NCBI RefSeq assembly: GCF_003116815.1
Contig: NZ_QDKQ01000026.1
Span: forward strand, 1 to 64,000
Reading direction: 5' to 3'
Origin: Caulobacter endophyticus
Lineage (GTDB): Bacteria > Pseudomonadota > Alphaproteobacteria > Caulobacterales > Caulobacteraceae
DNA length: 64,000 nucleotides
This document shows, piece by piece, positions 1 through 9,150 of this stretch. The translations under genes and the position numbers were made by a program. Each line of letters starts with the position of its first letter. Within the stretch, counting starts at the first letter, position 1. Under the pieces are notes generated by a model. That model did not search any database and was not told the DNA's origin. It saw only the letters and a program-made list of their open reading frames with translations.

Positions 1-1
1 G

Positions 2-811
2 GCCAAGAACGAGATCCTGCAGATCGTGGTGTTCTCGCTGTTCGTCGGCACCGCCGTGGCGGCGCTGGACGACAAGGCCCCGCAGGTGCTGCACCTGGTG
101 GAACAGTGCGCTCAGATCATGCTGAAGGTCACCGGCTTCGTCATGAAGCTGGCCCCGCTGGCGATCTTCGCGGCCCTGGCCTCGACCATCGCCACCCAGG
201 GCCTGGCCATGCTGGCCACCTACGCCAAGTTCGTGCTGGGCTTCTACGGCGCCATGGCCACCCTGTGGGCCCTGTTGTTCCTCGCCGCCTTCGTGGTGCT
301 GGGCAAGCGCGCCGTCCCGCTGTTCGGGGTCATCCGCGAGCCGGCCCTGCTGGCCTTCTCGACCGCCTCCTCGGAAGCCGCCTACCCGCGCATCCTCGAC
401 AGCCTGCCCAAGGTGGGCGTGCGCCGCCGCATCGTCTCGTTCGTCCTGCCGCTGGGCTATTCGTTCAATCTCGACGGCTCGATGCTCTACTGCACCTTCG
501 CCACCATGTTCATCATGCAGGCGCACGGCGTGCACCTGACCATCCAGCAGCAGATCTTCATGCTGCTGCTGCTGATGGTCACCTCCAAGGGCATCGCCGG
601 CGTGCCGCGCGCCTCGCTCGTCGTGATCATGGCCACCCTGACCTATTTCGGCCTGCCCGAAGCCTGGATCGCTCTGGTCCTGGGCGTCGACCACCTGCTC
701 GACATGGGCCGCTCGGCCACCAACGTCGTCGGCAACTCCGTCGCCGCCGCCGTCGTCGCCAAGTGGGAAGGCGAGTTGGAGGACATGCCGGAGGAAACGG
801 CGAAAGCCTGA
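2..811 (+). CDS. Dicarboxylate/amino acid:cation symporter, DAACS family (5' truncated by window edge)
   Basis: This is the C-terminal ~270 residues of a sodium- or proton-coupled symporter of the inner membrane; the reading frame is open from base 2, so the true start lies outside the window. Visible family signatures are the serine-rich hairpin STASSEAAYP, the FNLDGS segment of TM7, and GVDHLLDMGRSATNVVGN near the end, matching the substrate- and cation-binding D-x3-R/T-x-N-V-x-G stretch of DctA/GltP/GltT transporters. Several hydrophobic helices flank them. The family takes up C4-dicarboxylates or glutamate/aspartate; the substrate cannot be decided from this fragment. It ends before a palindromic repeat and a strong terminator. 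Confidence 0.9.
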   Translation, partial: AKNEILQIVVFSLFVGTAVAALDDKAPQVLHLVEQCAQIMLKVTGFVMKLAPLAIFAALASTIATQGLAMLATYAKFVLGFYGAMATLWALLFLAAFVVLGKRAVPLFGVIREPALLAFSTASSEAAYPRILDSLPKVGVRRRIVSFVLPLGYSFNLDGSMLYCTFATMFIMQAHGVHLTIQQQIFMLLLLMVTSKGIAGVPRASLVVIMATLTYFGLPEAWIALVLGVDHLLDMGRSATNVVGNSVAAAVVAKWEGELEDMPEETAKA

Positions 812-821
812 CGCTCACCTT

Positions 822-920
822 CCGTAAAATCCCCGCGAAAGCGGGGACCCAGGCGTTTTATCGTCGAGCGCCCCGCGCTTCAGAAAAGCCTCGGCCCCCG
901 CTTTCGCGGGGGTTTTACGG
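822..920. repeat. Palindromic intergenic repeat with twin GAAA-loop hairpins
   Basis: Two 25-base arms (822-846 and 896-920) are inverted copies differing at one base and are separated by 49 bases. Each arm is itself a small hairpin, CCCCGC-GAAA-GCGGGG or its complement. This is a REP-like mobile-palindrome arrangement between the symporter stop and its terminator. Confidence 0.75.
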
Positions 921-940
921 TTTTTGGGGGCCGAGAATGG

Positions 941-976
941 AAAGGGCGGGGCCTCGCGGTCCCGCCCTTTTCTTTT
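941..976 (+). terminator. Rho-independent terminator after the symporter gene
   Basis: A perfect 10-bp stem (AAAGGGCGGG at 941-950 with CCCGCCCTTT at 961-970) closes a 10-base loop and is followed by TTCTTTT on the plus strand. The orientation suits the symporter gene ending at 811; the opposite strand lacks a T tract. Confidence 0.75.
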
Positions 977-1059
977 GCCCCTGACACTCCTCGCCTCCCT
1001 CGTCCTCGTGGCGAGGAAGGCGCCAAGAGTGGGACAAGGGTATAGGGAGCCAAAGCCCC

Positions 1060-2982
1060 CTACTTCACCGTCTTGTCGACCGTCTCGCGCGTCACCGCGT
1101 GATAGAGCGGCCGGCTCTGCGCATAGATGCGCCTGGCGATCGACTGGCCCCAGTCGCCCTGGCCCCACAGCGACACGAACAGGGGGGCGACGAACTTGCG
1201 GCGGCCCTGGCCGGTCAGGAACTGTTCCAGCGACGGCACGGCCGGCTCGTAGCGGTTGGCGACGGCCAGTTGCAGCCAGGCGAAACGGATCTCGCTGTTG
1301 CCCTGGGCCGACAGGCCAAAGGCCGTGTCGACGGCCGCCAGGCGTTCGGCCGGAAGCTGCCGCGGCAGGCTGCCGACGAAGCGCACGCGCTCCGAAGTGC
1401 CCCAGCCCTTCCAGGCCTCGAGCGGCGCGGCGCCGCCAGCCGCGAAGGCCTTGGCCTGGGCGTCGACGGCCTCGAAGGCCTTGGACTGCACGTGGACGGC
1501 GTTTTCGGGCAGACCCGGCTGGTACACCCAGCGCTGCACGTCGATCTTGGCCTCCAGCGCCTTGTCGCCCTTGAACAGGTGCGTGCGCAGGTCGGCGATG
1601 AAGCCTTCGGCCGTCTGCGGCTGGAAGGCGTGACGGTCGAAATAGCCGCGCAGATAGGCGTCCCAGCGCTCGCGCCCGACCTCCTTTTCGATGGTGCGCA
1701 GGAAGGCCGCGCCCTTCTCGTAGGGGATGTCGGTCATGCCGTCGTCGGGATCGCGGCCGGTCAGGTCGATATGCAGGCGGGTGTCGGGACCCGTGGGACC
1801 GCCGGCCTCCTCGATGGCCCGATGCAGATCCGTCCAGCCGAGGTCGGCCAGCATGGCGGCCGTGTCCTTGCCGTACAAGGACTCCATGATCCGGTTCTCG
1901 AAATAGACCGTGAAGCCCTCGTTGAGCCAGAAGTCGGCCCAAGTGGCGTTGGTGACGAGGTTGCCCGACCACGAGTGCGCCAGTTCGTGCGCCACCAGGC
2001 TGACCAGCGAGCGGTCGCCGGCGATGATGGTCGGCGTGGCGAAGGTCAGGCGCGGATTCTCCATGCCGCCGAACGGGAAGGACGGCGGCAGCACCAGCAG
2101 GTCGTAGCGGCCCCAGCGATAGGGGCCGTAGAGCTTCTCGGCGGCCTCGACCATCTTTTCGACGTCGGCCAGCTCCCAGGCGGTGGCCTTCATCACCGAC
2201 GGTTCGGTGTAGACGCCCGTGCGCTGGCCCAGCGGCTGGAACGTCAGGTCGCCGATGGCGATGGCGATCAGGTAGGGCGCGACCGGCTTGTCCATCCTGA
2301 AGCGATAGGCGCGGCCGCCGGCGACGGGCTCGCCGTCGGGGGTCAGCATCTCTGCGCTCATCACCGCCTTCAGGCCTTCGGGCGCGACGATGCGGGCGGT
2401 CCAGGTCTGGCGGATCCCGGGGCTGTCCTGGGTGGGGATCCAGGTGCGGTTGAGGATCGCCTCGCCCTGGCTGAACAGATAGGGCTTGGCCTTGCCCGCC
2501 GTCTGCGAGGGCGACAGCCATTGCAGCGCCGCGCCATCCGGAGCGCTCTCATAGGCTATGACGATGCGCCTGGCGCCGTTCAGCGTCACGGTCAGCGGCG
2601 CGCCCAGGTGCGGATCGGCCGCCCCCAGGGTCCACTTCAACGGCTTGCCCTTGGCGTCCGTGATCGACTTGACCACCAGGCCCTTGCTGTCGAGCACGAC
2701 CTCCTTGGCGCCGGGCGCCAGCAACAGGTCGAGGGCGGCCGTGCCGACCATCTTCTTGCCCGTGAAGTCGGCGGTCAGGTCGAGATCGACATGGGTGACG
2801 CGGGCGACCTTCGGCTTGGCGTAGGAGTGGATGTCGGTCGCGTCCGAGGCGGTCGACAGCGGGGCGATCATCGGCTTGGCCGGCGCGGCTTCCGCCTGTG
2901 CCTGGGCCAGGGCGGGGACGGCGGCGGCGCCGAGCAGCGCGGCCATCAGGGCCGCGCGCGGGGTGTTTAGGATCAGGGACAT
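1060..2982 (-). CDS. M1 family zinc metallopeptidase (aminopeptidase / leukotriene A4 hydrolase-like), exported
   Basis: A 640-residue secreted peptidase that should remove N-terminal residues from peptides in the periplasm. An Ala-rich signal peptide ends near residue 25 (PALAQA). The GGMENP exopeptidase motif precedes the zinc site HELAH (about residues 331-335), with the third ligand Glu in NEGFT about 19 residues later; PYEKGAAF lies further on. The C-terminal ~130 residues resemble the helical domain of leukotriene A4 hydrolase and bacterial cold-active aminopeptidases, which also fits the length. I chose the ATG at 2982 over an in-frame TTG two codons upstream. It is convergent with the symporter gene. 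Confidence 0.9.
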   Translation of the reverse strand: MSLILNTPRAALMAALLGAAAVPALAQAQAEAAPAKPMIAPLSTASDATDIHSYAKPKVARVTHVDLDLTADFTGKKMVGTAALDLLLAPGAKEVVLDSKGLVVKSITDAKGKPLKWTLGAADPHLGAPLTVTLNGARRIVIAYESAPDGAALQWLSPSQTAGKAKPYLFSQGEAILNRTWIPTQDSPGIRQTWTARIVAPEGLKAVMSAEMLTPDGEPVAGGRAYRFRMDKPVAPYLIAIAIGDLTFQPLGQRTGVYTEPSVMKATAWELADVEKMVEAAEKLYGPYRWGRYDLLVLPPSFPFGGMENPRLTFATPTIIAGDRSLVSLVAHELAHSWSGNLVTNATWADFWLNEGFTVYFENRIMESLYGKDTAAMLADLGWTDLHRAIEEAGGPTGPDTRLHIDLTGRDPDDGMTDIPYEKGAAFLRTIEKEVGRERWDAYLRGYFDRHAFQPQTAEGFIADLRTHLFKGDKALEAKIDVQRWVYQPGLPENAVHVQSKAFEAVDAQAKAFAAGGAAPLEAWKGWGTSERVRFVGSLPRQLPAERLAAVDTAFGLSAQGNSEIRFAWLQLAVANRYEPAVPSLEQFLTGQGRRKFVAPLFVSLWGQGDWGQSIARRIYAQSRPLYHAVTRETVDKTVK

Positions 2983-3031
2983 GAGCAATCCGTGGAAGCG
3001 GAACTTGCCCCCTTATTCCAGATACGGACGG

Positions 3032-4147
3032 CTACAGATAGTCGAGCAGGCTCATCCCGGTCTTGATCGACCCGTCGGGGCCGAACATCGACGAAAGTTT
3101 CGCCGACAGGTTCTGCAGCGAGACCATCTTGTCATAGAGCGCCGGGGTCCAGCCGACCGCCTCGCGCTCCTCGCTGCTCATCGAGACGTACTGCGAGACC
3201 AGGGTCCGCCCGAAGGCCGAGCCGTCGCCCGACTGCTGGGCCGCCTTCCAGTAGGACGACACGCCCTCGCGGTTGCGGCTCCTGATCTCGTCGGCCGCTT
3301 CCTTGACCTCGTGGTCGGAGAACTGCCCGCCCTTGTTCAGCGCCATGGCCGACAGCGAGCGGTCGTCGAAGCGGGCGAAATCGATCTTGCCGGCGTCTGG
3401 ACCGGTGGCCATCCCTTCCCCGGTCGCCAGGCCGTACTGCCGGTCCAGCGCCACGCGCACGTCGGCGGCCACGTCGTCGATATCCCGCGAGCGGGGATTG
3501 GAGACGACGCCGCCGTTCTGCTTGACGTAGGCTGCCACCGGATCGTCGGCGATGCCCGTCGGCGCGGTCCCCGGCTTGGCGGTGGACTGGCGCAGGCCCT
3601 CGACCAGGGCGGCCTTCTCGTTCTGCCACTTCAGCGTGGCCTTCTCTTCGGTCCCCGCGCCCTCGTGGCGGCTCAGGGCGGCCTTGTAGAGACCGGCATA
3701 GTCGCCGGTGACCCGGGCGTCGGCGGCGGGCCCGGCCAGGACCGCGTTCTGGCCCGACTGCAGTTGCAGGCTGGCGACCACCTGCTCCTCGATCGGGAAG
3801 CTCCCGCCCTGATTGGAGGCGATGGCGTAGAGGCTGCGGCGATCCAGGCCCGAGACGTCGATCGTCGCCTTGCCGTCCTTCAGGGCGCTGGTCGCCTTGG
3901 CGGCCGACAGCAGGGCATCCAGGCTCTTGCGGGCGTCCGACACCACCGCGCCCAGGTCGCGGCCGTCGGTCTTGTTCGCCAGAGCCGCCTGAGCCTGCGC
4001 CGATAGGGTGACGCTGACGCTGGACGCGCCCATCCTGGCGGCCTCGGCGGCCTTGGCCTGCTGCTGGGCGGCGGTTCCCGTCTGGGCGTTCGTCGCGCCG
4101 GAATAGGCATAGGCGGCGGCATAGCCCTGCGGCCCGATCCTGGTCAT
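3032..4147 (-). CDS. Conserved hypothetical protein with a duplicated module
   Basis: A 371-residue protein I do not recognise. It has no signal peptide or membrane segment and is rich in Ala, Ser and Gln, especially in the first 60 residues. Two internal stretches look homologous: one from about residue 97 containing DRRSLYAIASNQGGSFP and one from about residue 261 containing DDRSLSAMALNKGGQFSD, each followed by a charged helix. The start is the ATG at 4147; a GTG one codon upstream is possible. It faces divergently from the NTF2-like gene and lies just upstream of the M1 peptidase gene on the same strand, about 50 bases away, so co-transcription is possible. Confidence 0.65.
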   Translation of the reverse strand: MTRIGPQGYAAAYAYSGATNAQTGTAAQQQAKAAEAARMGASSVSVTLSAQAQAALANKTDGRDLGAVVSDARKSLDALLSAAKATSALKDGKATIDVSGLDRRSLYAIASNQGGSFPIEEQVVASLQLQSGQNAVLAGPAADARVTGDYAGLYKAALSRHEGAGTEEKATLKWQNEKAALVEGLRQSTAKPGTAPTGIADDPVAAYVKQNGGVVSNPRSRDIDDVAADVRVALDRQYGLATGEGMATGPDAGKIDFARFDDRSLSAMALNKGGQFSDHEVKEAADEIRSRNREGVSSYWKAAQQSGDGSAFGRTLVSQYVSMSSEEREAVGWTPALYDKMVSLQNLSAKLSSMFGPDGSIKTGMSLLDYL

Positions 4148-4355
4148 CACGCACTCGAAGTCGATTCAACTCCGGCGAGTTGTATCAGCTGAGTCGCGAT
4201 TTGAAATGTTTGGAAATCAGGGATTTGGTTGGTTAACGCCGAAGCGGGGCCGGGGATGTCGCGCGCCCGTCCATTAAGCGCCACTTTTGCGTGTGGAGCT
4301 TGAGCACGCCCGCCAGGATCGGCGGCGGCAAACCCGGTCGATATCGGAGACTCCC

Positions 4356-4838
4356 ATGCTCGCAGTCCTGTTCGCGGCCATCGCTATCGACGGCTCGGCC
4401 CCGCCGCCCCAGGACACAAGCCCCCGGCCGCCCAGCGCCACGGCGTCCCAGGCCTTCGATCCGGCGGCCGTGCGGGCGATCGAGGCGGCGGCTTACGACT
4501 ATGTCGACGGCCAGCTGGAGGGGGACACGGCGCGTGTCGCCCGCGTGCTGCATCCCGACCTCGCCAAGCGCGCGGTACGCTCGCGGCCAGATCCGGACGA
4601 GGTGCTGGGCCTGCGGCGGATGAGCCGCGACGAACTGGTGGACCTGACGCGGCAGGGCGCCCTGAAGACGCCGCGCGAGAAATGGGACCGCAGCGTCAGG
4701 GTTCTCGACGTCGCCGGCAACGTGGCGGTGGCGCGGGTGGAGACACCCTGGTTCGTCGACCACCTGAACCTGGGACGGTTCGGGGATCGCTGGGTGATCG
4801 TCAACGCACTCTGGTACGCCAAGCCGCGCGCCAACTGA
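4356..4838 (+). CDS. NTF2-like protein of the putative lumazine-binding family
   Basis: A 160-residue protein with a short hydrophobic N-terminus (MLAVLFAAIAI), likely a weak signal peptide, then a Pro-rich linker and one NTF2/SnoaL-type cone fold. The helix EAAAYDYVDGQLEGD, the segment LHPDLAKR and the final strands FGDRWVIVNALW resemble the domain annotated as lumazine-binding-like in many bacteria; the biochemical role of that family is not established. The chosen ATG has GGAGA six bases upstream; an open frame continues upstream to 4287 but lacks such a site. Confidence 0.65.
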   Translation: MLAVLFAAIAIDGSAPPPQDTSPRPPSATASQAFDPAAVRAIEAAAYDYVDGQLEGDTARVARVLHPDLAKRAVRSRPDPDEVLGLRRMSRDELVDLTRQGALKTPREKWDRSVRVLDVAGNVAVARVETPWFVDHLNLGRFGDRWVIVNALWYAKPRAN

Positions 4839-4842
4839 CGGA

Positions 4843-4882
4843 TGAAAACAATCACGCCCCGGGCTTAGCCGCGGGGCGTGAT
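4843..4882 (-). terminator. Rho-independent terminator of the murA-DUF2948 operon
   Basis: The stem ATCACGCCCCG (4851-4861) pairs with CGGGGCGTGAT (4872-4882); read on the minus strand it is followed by TGTTTTC (4850-4844). It begins nine bases past the DUF2948 stop codon. Confidence 0.75.
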
Positions 4883-4890
4883 CCTTGGTC

Positions 4891-5331
4891 CTACTCGGCG
4901 TGGCCCGGCTTGCGCGGGGTCGCCCAGGGATCGGAGACGTCGGCCAGCACCACCTCGATGCAGTCGACGGCCACCTTAAGGTCGCCGCCGCCCGCGAAGG
5001 TCAGCAGCACCGTGCCGCCGGGGGCTTCCTGCCCCGGCTCGAAGCCGATCGACAGCAGTTCGACCACCGCCTGCTTGGCGTCGCGGCGCAGGTTGCGGGC
5101 CTGGACGCCGGTGACGTCGCCCAGCTGCAGGGCCGAGCGCACGCGCTCGCCGCCCTTGCCTCGCCCCTTGCCCGCCTCCCAGCGGAAGCGGTTGCAGGCC
5201 AGGGTCAGGGTGCGGGCGCTGGCGTCCCAGCGGATGTCGCCGATCTTGGCGACAGCGTCCTGCAAGGCGGCCGAGACCACCTCGAGGTCGGCCGGCTCCT
5301 GGGCCAGCAGGCGAAGGGGGGCGGCGTTCAT
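4891..5331 (-). CDS. DUF2948 family protein
   Basis: A 146-residue cytoplasmic protein matching the DUF2948 family, a small alphaproteobacterial family of unknown function normally encoded directly after murA, as here. Characteristic features are the start LRLLAQEPADLEVVSAALQDAV, the tract LACNRFRWE and a C-terminal acidic strand followed by DPWATP. It starts two bases after the murA stop and is clearly co-transcribed with it, so a role linked to cell-envelope precursor synthesis is plausible but only inferred. Confidence 0.8.
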   Translation of the reverse strand: MNAAPLRLLAQEPADLEVVSAALQDAVAKIGDIRWDASARTLTLACNRFRWEAGKGRGKGGERVRSALQLGDVTGVQARNLRRDAKQAVVELLSIGFEPGQEAPGGTVLLTFAGGGDLKVAVDCIEVVLADVSDPWATPRKPGHAE

Positions 5332-5333
5332 GC

Positions 5334-6623
<1,290 letters not shown>

Positions 6624-6729
6624 TGAAAATCCCTCGAACGCGCGAAAAAGACGTCCTTCGCGCGGGTCACATGTGAGGGCGCGGTTCTAACGCTTGCAAG
6701 TGGGCATGCAAGAGGCCGCGCCGATTCCC

Positions 6730-6885
6730 CTATTCGTCGCCTTGCGAGGACGATTCCGGCTTGGCCGAAGCGCTGGCGGGCGCCTTTCGACGGCGAAGGT
6801 TCGTTCGCAGGGCCTGGGCCAGACGCGCCTCGCGTTCGGCTTTTTCCTTGTCTGGACTGGGGTTTGGCTTCGATGACTGGCTCAT
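6730..6885 (-). CDS. Small basic hypothetical protein upstream of murA
   Basis: A 51-residue, highly charged polypeptide with a probable long helix; the centre EREARLAQALRTNLRRRK is typical of a family of tiny proteins conserved in alphaproteobacteria and often located near murA. Function unknown. The ATG at 6885 is the only sensible start. It lies about 100 bases upstream of murA on the same strand, and its upstream region overlaps the divergent tRNA-Thr promoter. Confidence 0.6.
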   Translation of the reverse strand: MSQSSKPNPSPDKEKAEREARLAQALRTNLRRRKAPASASAKPESSSQGDE

Positions 6886-6934
6886 GTGTCCACAGGTGAA
6901 TTGCGTACGGGCCTTGGTCAATACGATTTGGGCT

Positions 6935-6963
6935 TTGCAATCCCGGAAATCGTTGGCTATACG
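6935..6963 (+). promoter_or_regulatory. Sigma-70-type promoter of tRNA-Thr
   Basis: TTGCAA (6935-6940) and TATACG (6958-6963) are separated by exactly 17 bases, and the tRNA begins 12 bases after the -10 element, as expected for a housekeeping tRNA promoter. Confidence 0.6.
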
Positions 6964-6975
6964 CCCCTCCTCGCC

Positions 6976-7050
<75 letters not shown>

Positions 7051-7136
7051 CGGGGACCCAGATGGAAGTCTGGGTCCCCACCACACTCCAGAAATGCGGC
7101 GAAAACGATCCTGCTCAGGCAGCGCTTCGATGCGCG

Positions 7137-7571
7137 CTAGAGGCTTCCCGCCTCGCCGGCCGGGACCGCTCCCTGCACGAATTCGATCAGGTTGCCGGCC
7201 AGGTCGCGGATGAAGCAGGCCGTCCCGTGCGGCATGACCTTCAGCCAGACGATGTCGGCGCCCCGTCCCCCCAGCTCCTCGACCAGGGCCGCCACGTCCG
7301 GCGTGACGAAGGCCACGTGCTTGACGCCGTGAGTATGGACGTCGCGGTCGGGGATCCGGCGCTCGTCCGGCAGCGGCGCAGCGCCAGGGACTTCGAACAG
7401 CTCGATCCGCAGGTCGCCGTTGGCGATCATCGCCACCTGGGCCGGGATGGTGGGGATCTCGAAGCGGCGCTCCAGCGAGAAGCCAAGCACGCGCCCGTAC
7501 CACGCCACCGCCGCGTCCAGGTCGGGAACGCTGACGCCGCCGTGATGGAAGCCGTACCGCAAGCCGCTCAT
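7137..7571 (-). CDS. VOC (glyoxalase/bleomycin resistance/dioxygenase) family protein
   Basis: A 144-residue single-domain vicinal-oxygen-chelate protein with paired beta-alpha-beta-beta-beta modules. Candidate metal ligands are His in FHHGGVSVPD, His in GVKHVAFVTPD and Glu in GNLIEFVQ, an intact set. Members include glyoxalase I, methylmalonyl-CoA epimerase and extradiol dioxygenases; the substrate cannot be told from sequence alone. I start at the ATG at 7571, which has GGAG nine bases upstream, and treat the open frame further upstream as non-coding. Confidence 0.85.
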   Translation of the reverse strand: MSGLRYGFHHGGVSVPDLDAAVAWYGRVLGFSLERRFEIPTIPAQVAMIANGDLRIELFEVPGAAPLPDERRIPDRDVHTHGVKHVAFVTPDVAALVEELGGRGADIVWLKVMPHGTACFIRDLAGNLIEFVQGAVPAGEAGSL

Positions 7572-7921
7572 CTTTGATCTCCGCCGGTCGCATGGCCCGC
7601 AACGCCCCCACTCTGGGCGCGAGGCGCCTCCACGCCACAGGCTCGCGCGTTTCGCTCGCACAGCGAACGAAGCCGTTTCGAAGCAGCCTGCGGGAGATCC
7701 GCCCACGGACGAAATCGACCACGCCCTGCGCGCGTGTCCAGACCTTCAGTATAAGCGCACTATACTTCGCCAAGCTGAAGCTTGAACGCCGTTAAACGTA
7801 GACTTCTCGACACAGATAACTGGTTACCGATGCGCTGTCCTGACGCATTACGCGAGTCAGTCGCGCCCTATACACATCAATTAAGCATATCGATTAACCA
7901 CAGCTGATCGGGGGAGCGTCG
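7572..7921. other. Intergenic region between the VOC gene and the virB operon
   Basis: About 350 bases without a convincing gene; the second half is more AT-rich than its surroundings. It must hold the divergent promoters. An inverted repeat AGTATA-N7-TATACT lies at 7748-7766 and could be an operator. A GGGGGAG ribosome binding site (7911-7917) precedes the first virB gene. Confidence 0.5.
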
Positions 7922-8539
7922 ATGACGTTCGACTTCGCGCGCTGGGCCATGGGCCTGGCGGCCATCGCGGCCTGCTGCCTGTTCACCGTCCCGGCCGCCG
8001 CCCAGGTCCTGGAGATCGGCGACGAGGGCGAGGTCACGCGTTTCGAGGGTCCGGCCGTCTACACGGGCGAGTCTGTCGAGGCGATCGCGCAACCGCTGAC
8101 GCCGGCCGTCCTGGAGGAAGGCCACGAAGAGGTGCGCCGCGAGATCGCCGTGGCCGCGGCCGCCTATGCGCTGGACCCCAAGCTGGTCGAGGCGGTGGCC
8201 TGGCGAGAGAGCCGCTTCAAGCCCACCGCCCGCTCGCGCAAGGGCGCCATGGGCGTCATGCAGCTGATGCCGGCCACCGCCCGCGACCTGGGCGTGGACC
8301 CGTCCGACATGGCCCAGAACGTGCGCGGCGGGGCGATGTACCTGCGCCAGATGCTCACCCGCTTCGGCGGCGACGTGAAGCTGGCCCTGGCGGCCTACAA
8401 CGCCGGCCCCGGCGCCGTCCTCAAGCACGGCGGCGTGCCGCCATACGCCGAAACCCAAGCCTACGTGACCTCAATCCTCGGCCGCATGGCCGTGTCGGGC
8501 GCCGCCTTCGCCGTTCCCGCCCTCGGAGCCTCCAACTGA
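7922..8539 (+). CDS. VirB1-type lytic transglycosylase
   Basis: A 205-residue exported enzyme that should cleave peptidoglycan locally so the type IV secretion apparatus can span the envelope. A signal peptide ends near AAAQ (residue 28). The goose-type SLT domain follows: the catalytic Glu is in WRESRF (about residue 94), followed by GVMQLMP, the AYNAGPG motif and YAETQAYV. It is the first gene of the operon and its stop shares a base with the virB2 start, implying translational coupling. Confidence 0.9.
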   Translation: MTFDFARWAMGLAAIAACCLFTVPAAAQVLEIGDEGEVTRFEGPAVYTGESVEAIAQPLTPAVLEEGHEEVRREIAVAAAAYALDPKLVEAVAWRESRFKPTARSRKGAMGVMQLMPATARDLGVDPSDMAQNVRGGAMYLRQMLTRFGGDVKLALAAYNAGPGAVLKHGGVPPYAETQAYVTSILGRMAVSGAAFAVPALGASN

Positions 8540-8856
8540 TGCGTAAACTTGTAAGCGTTCGCGCCGCCGCCCTGGCGACCGCCCTCCTCGCCGCCGCCGG
8601 CCAGGCCCATGCCCAGGCCGTGCAGGCTGACCCGCAGGGCTCGTCGGCCGTGCTGTCGGGCGTGATGTGGCTGCAGGGCACGCTGCTGGGCAACGTCGCC
8701 ACCGCCGTGGCGGTGATGGCGGTGGCCGCCGTCGGCTTCATGATGCTGACCGGCCGGATGAACTGGCGCTACGGCGCGACCGTCATCCTGGGCTGCTTCA
8801 TCCTGTTCGGCGCCACCACCATCGTCAGCGGCATCCGCACGGCGGCGGGCGCGTAA
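8539..8856 (+). CDS. virB2: VirB2/TrbC-type pilin subunit
   Basis: A 105-residue prepilin: cleavable signal peptide ending at AHAQA, a short periplasmic part, and two hydrophobic helices separated by the polar turn TGRMNWRYG, the classical VirB2 layout. It would form the pilus or conduit subunit. The start overlaps the virB1 stop (TGATG), and virB3 starts six bases after its stop. Confidence 0.85.
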   Translation: MRKLVSVRAAALATALLAAAGQAHAQAVQADPQGSSAVLSGVMWLQGTLLGNVATAVAVMAVAAVGFMMLTGRMNWRYGATVILGCFILFGATTIVSGIRTAAGA

Positions 8857-8862
8857 AGCCCG

Positions 8863-9150
8863 ATGGCCGCCCCCCTCGATCGCGACGTGGTGTTCGGGGC
8901 CCTGACCCGGCCCCAGATGTTCGCCGGCGTGACCTACAGCTACTTCGTGATCAACGGTGTGGTCACAACCGAGCTCTTCCTGATCACCAAGTCGTTCTGG
9001 GCGCTGCTGGCGGCGCTCGTGATCCACGCGATCGGCTATGCGGCCTGCCTGCGCGAACCGCGCATCTTCGACCTGTGGCTGACCAGGGTCAGCCGCTGCC
9101 CACGCGTACCCAATTTCCGGGCCTGGCGATGCAACAGCTACCAACCGTGA
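8863..9150 (+). CDS. virB3: VirB3-type type IV secretion protein
   Basis: A 95-residue inner-membrane protein with the family opening DVVFGALTRPQMFAGV and a hydrophobic region that would form one or two helices, followed by REPRIFDLW, typical of VirB3. VirB3 acts with the VirB4 ATPase in pilus assembly. Its last 22 bases overlap the start of virB4 in another frame. Confidence 0.85.
   Translation: MAAPLDRDVVFGALTRPQMFAGVTYSYFVINGVVTTELFLITKSFWALLAALVIHAIGYAACLREPRIFDLWLTRVSRCPRVPNFRAWRCNSYQP

Noticed and set aside
7052..7079. Hairpin GGGGACCCAGA/TCTGGGTCCCC after tRNA-Thr as a terminator
   Set aside because: The stem is strong but there is no T tract on either strand; it may be a palindromic repeat or processing signal, so it was not called a terminator.
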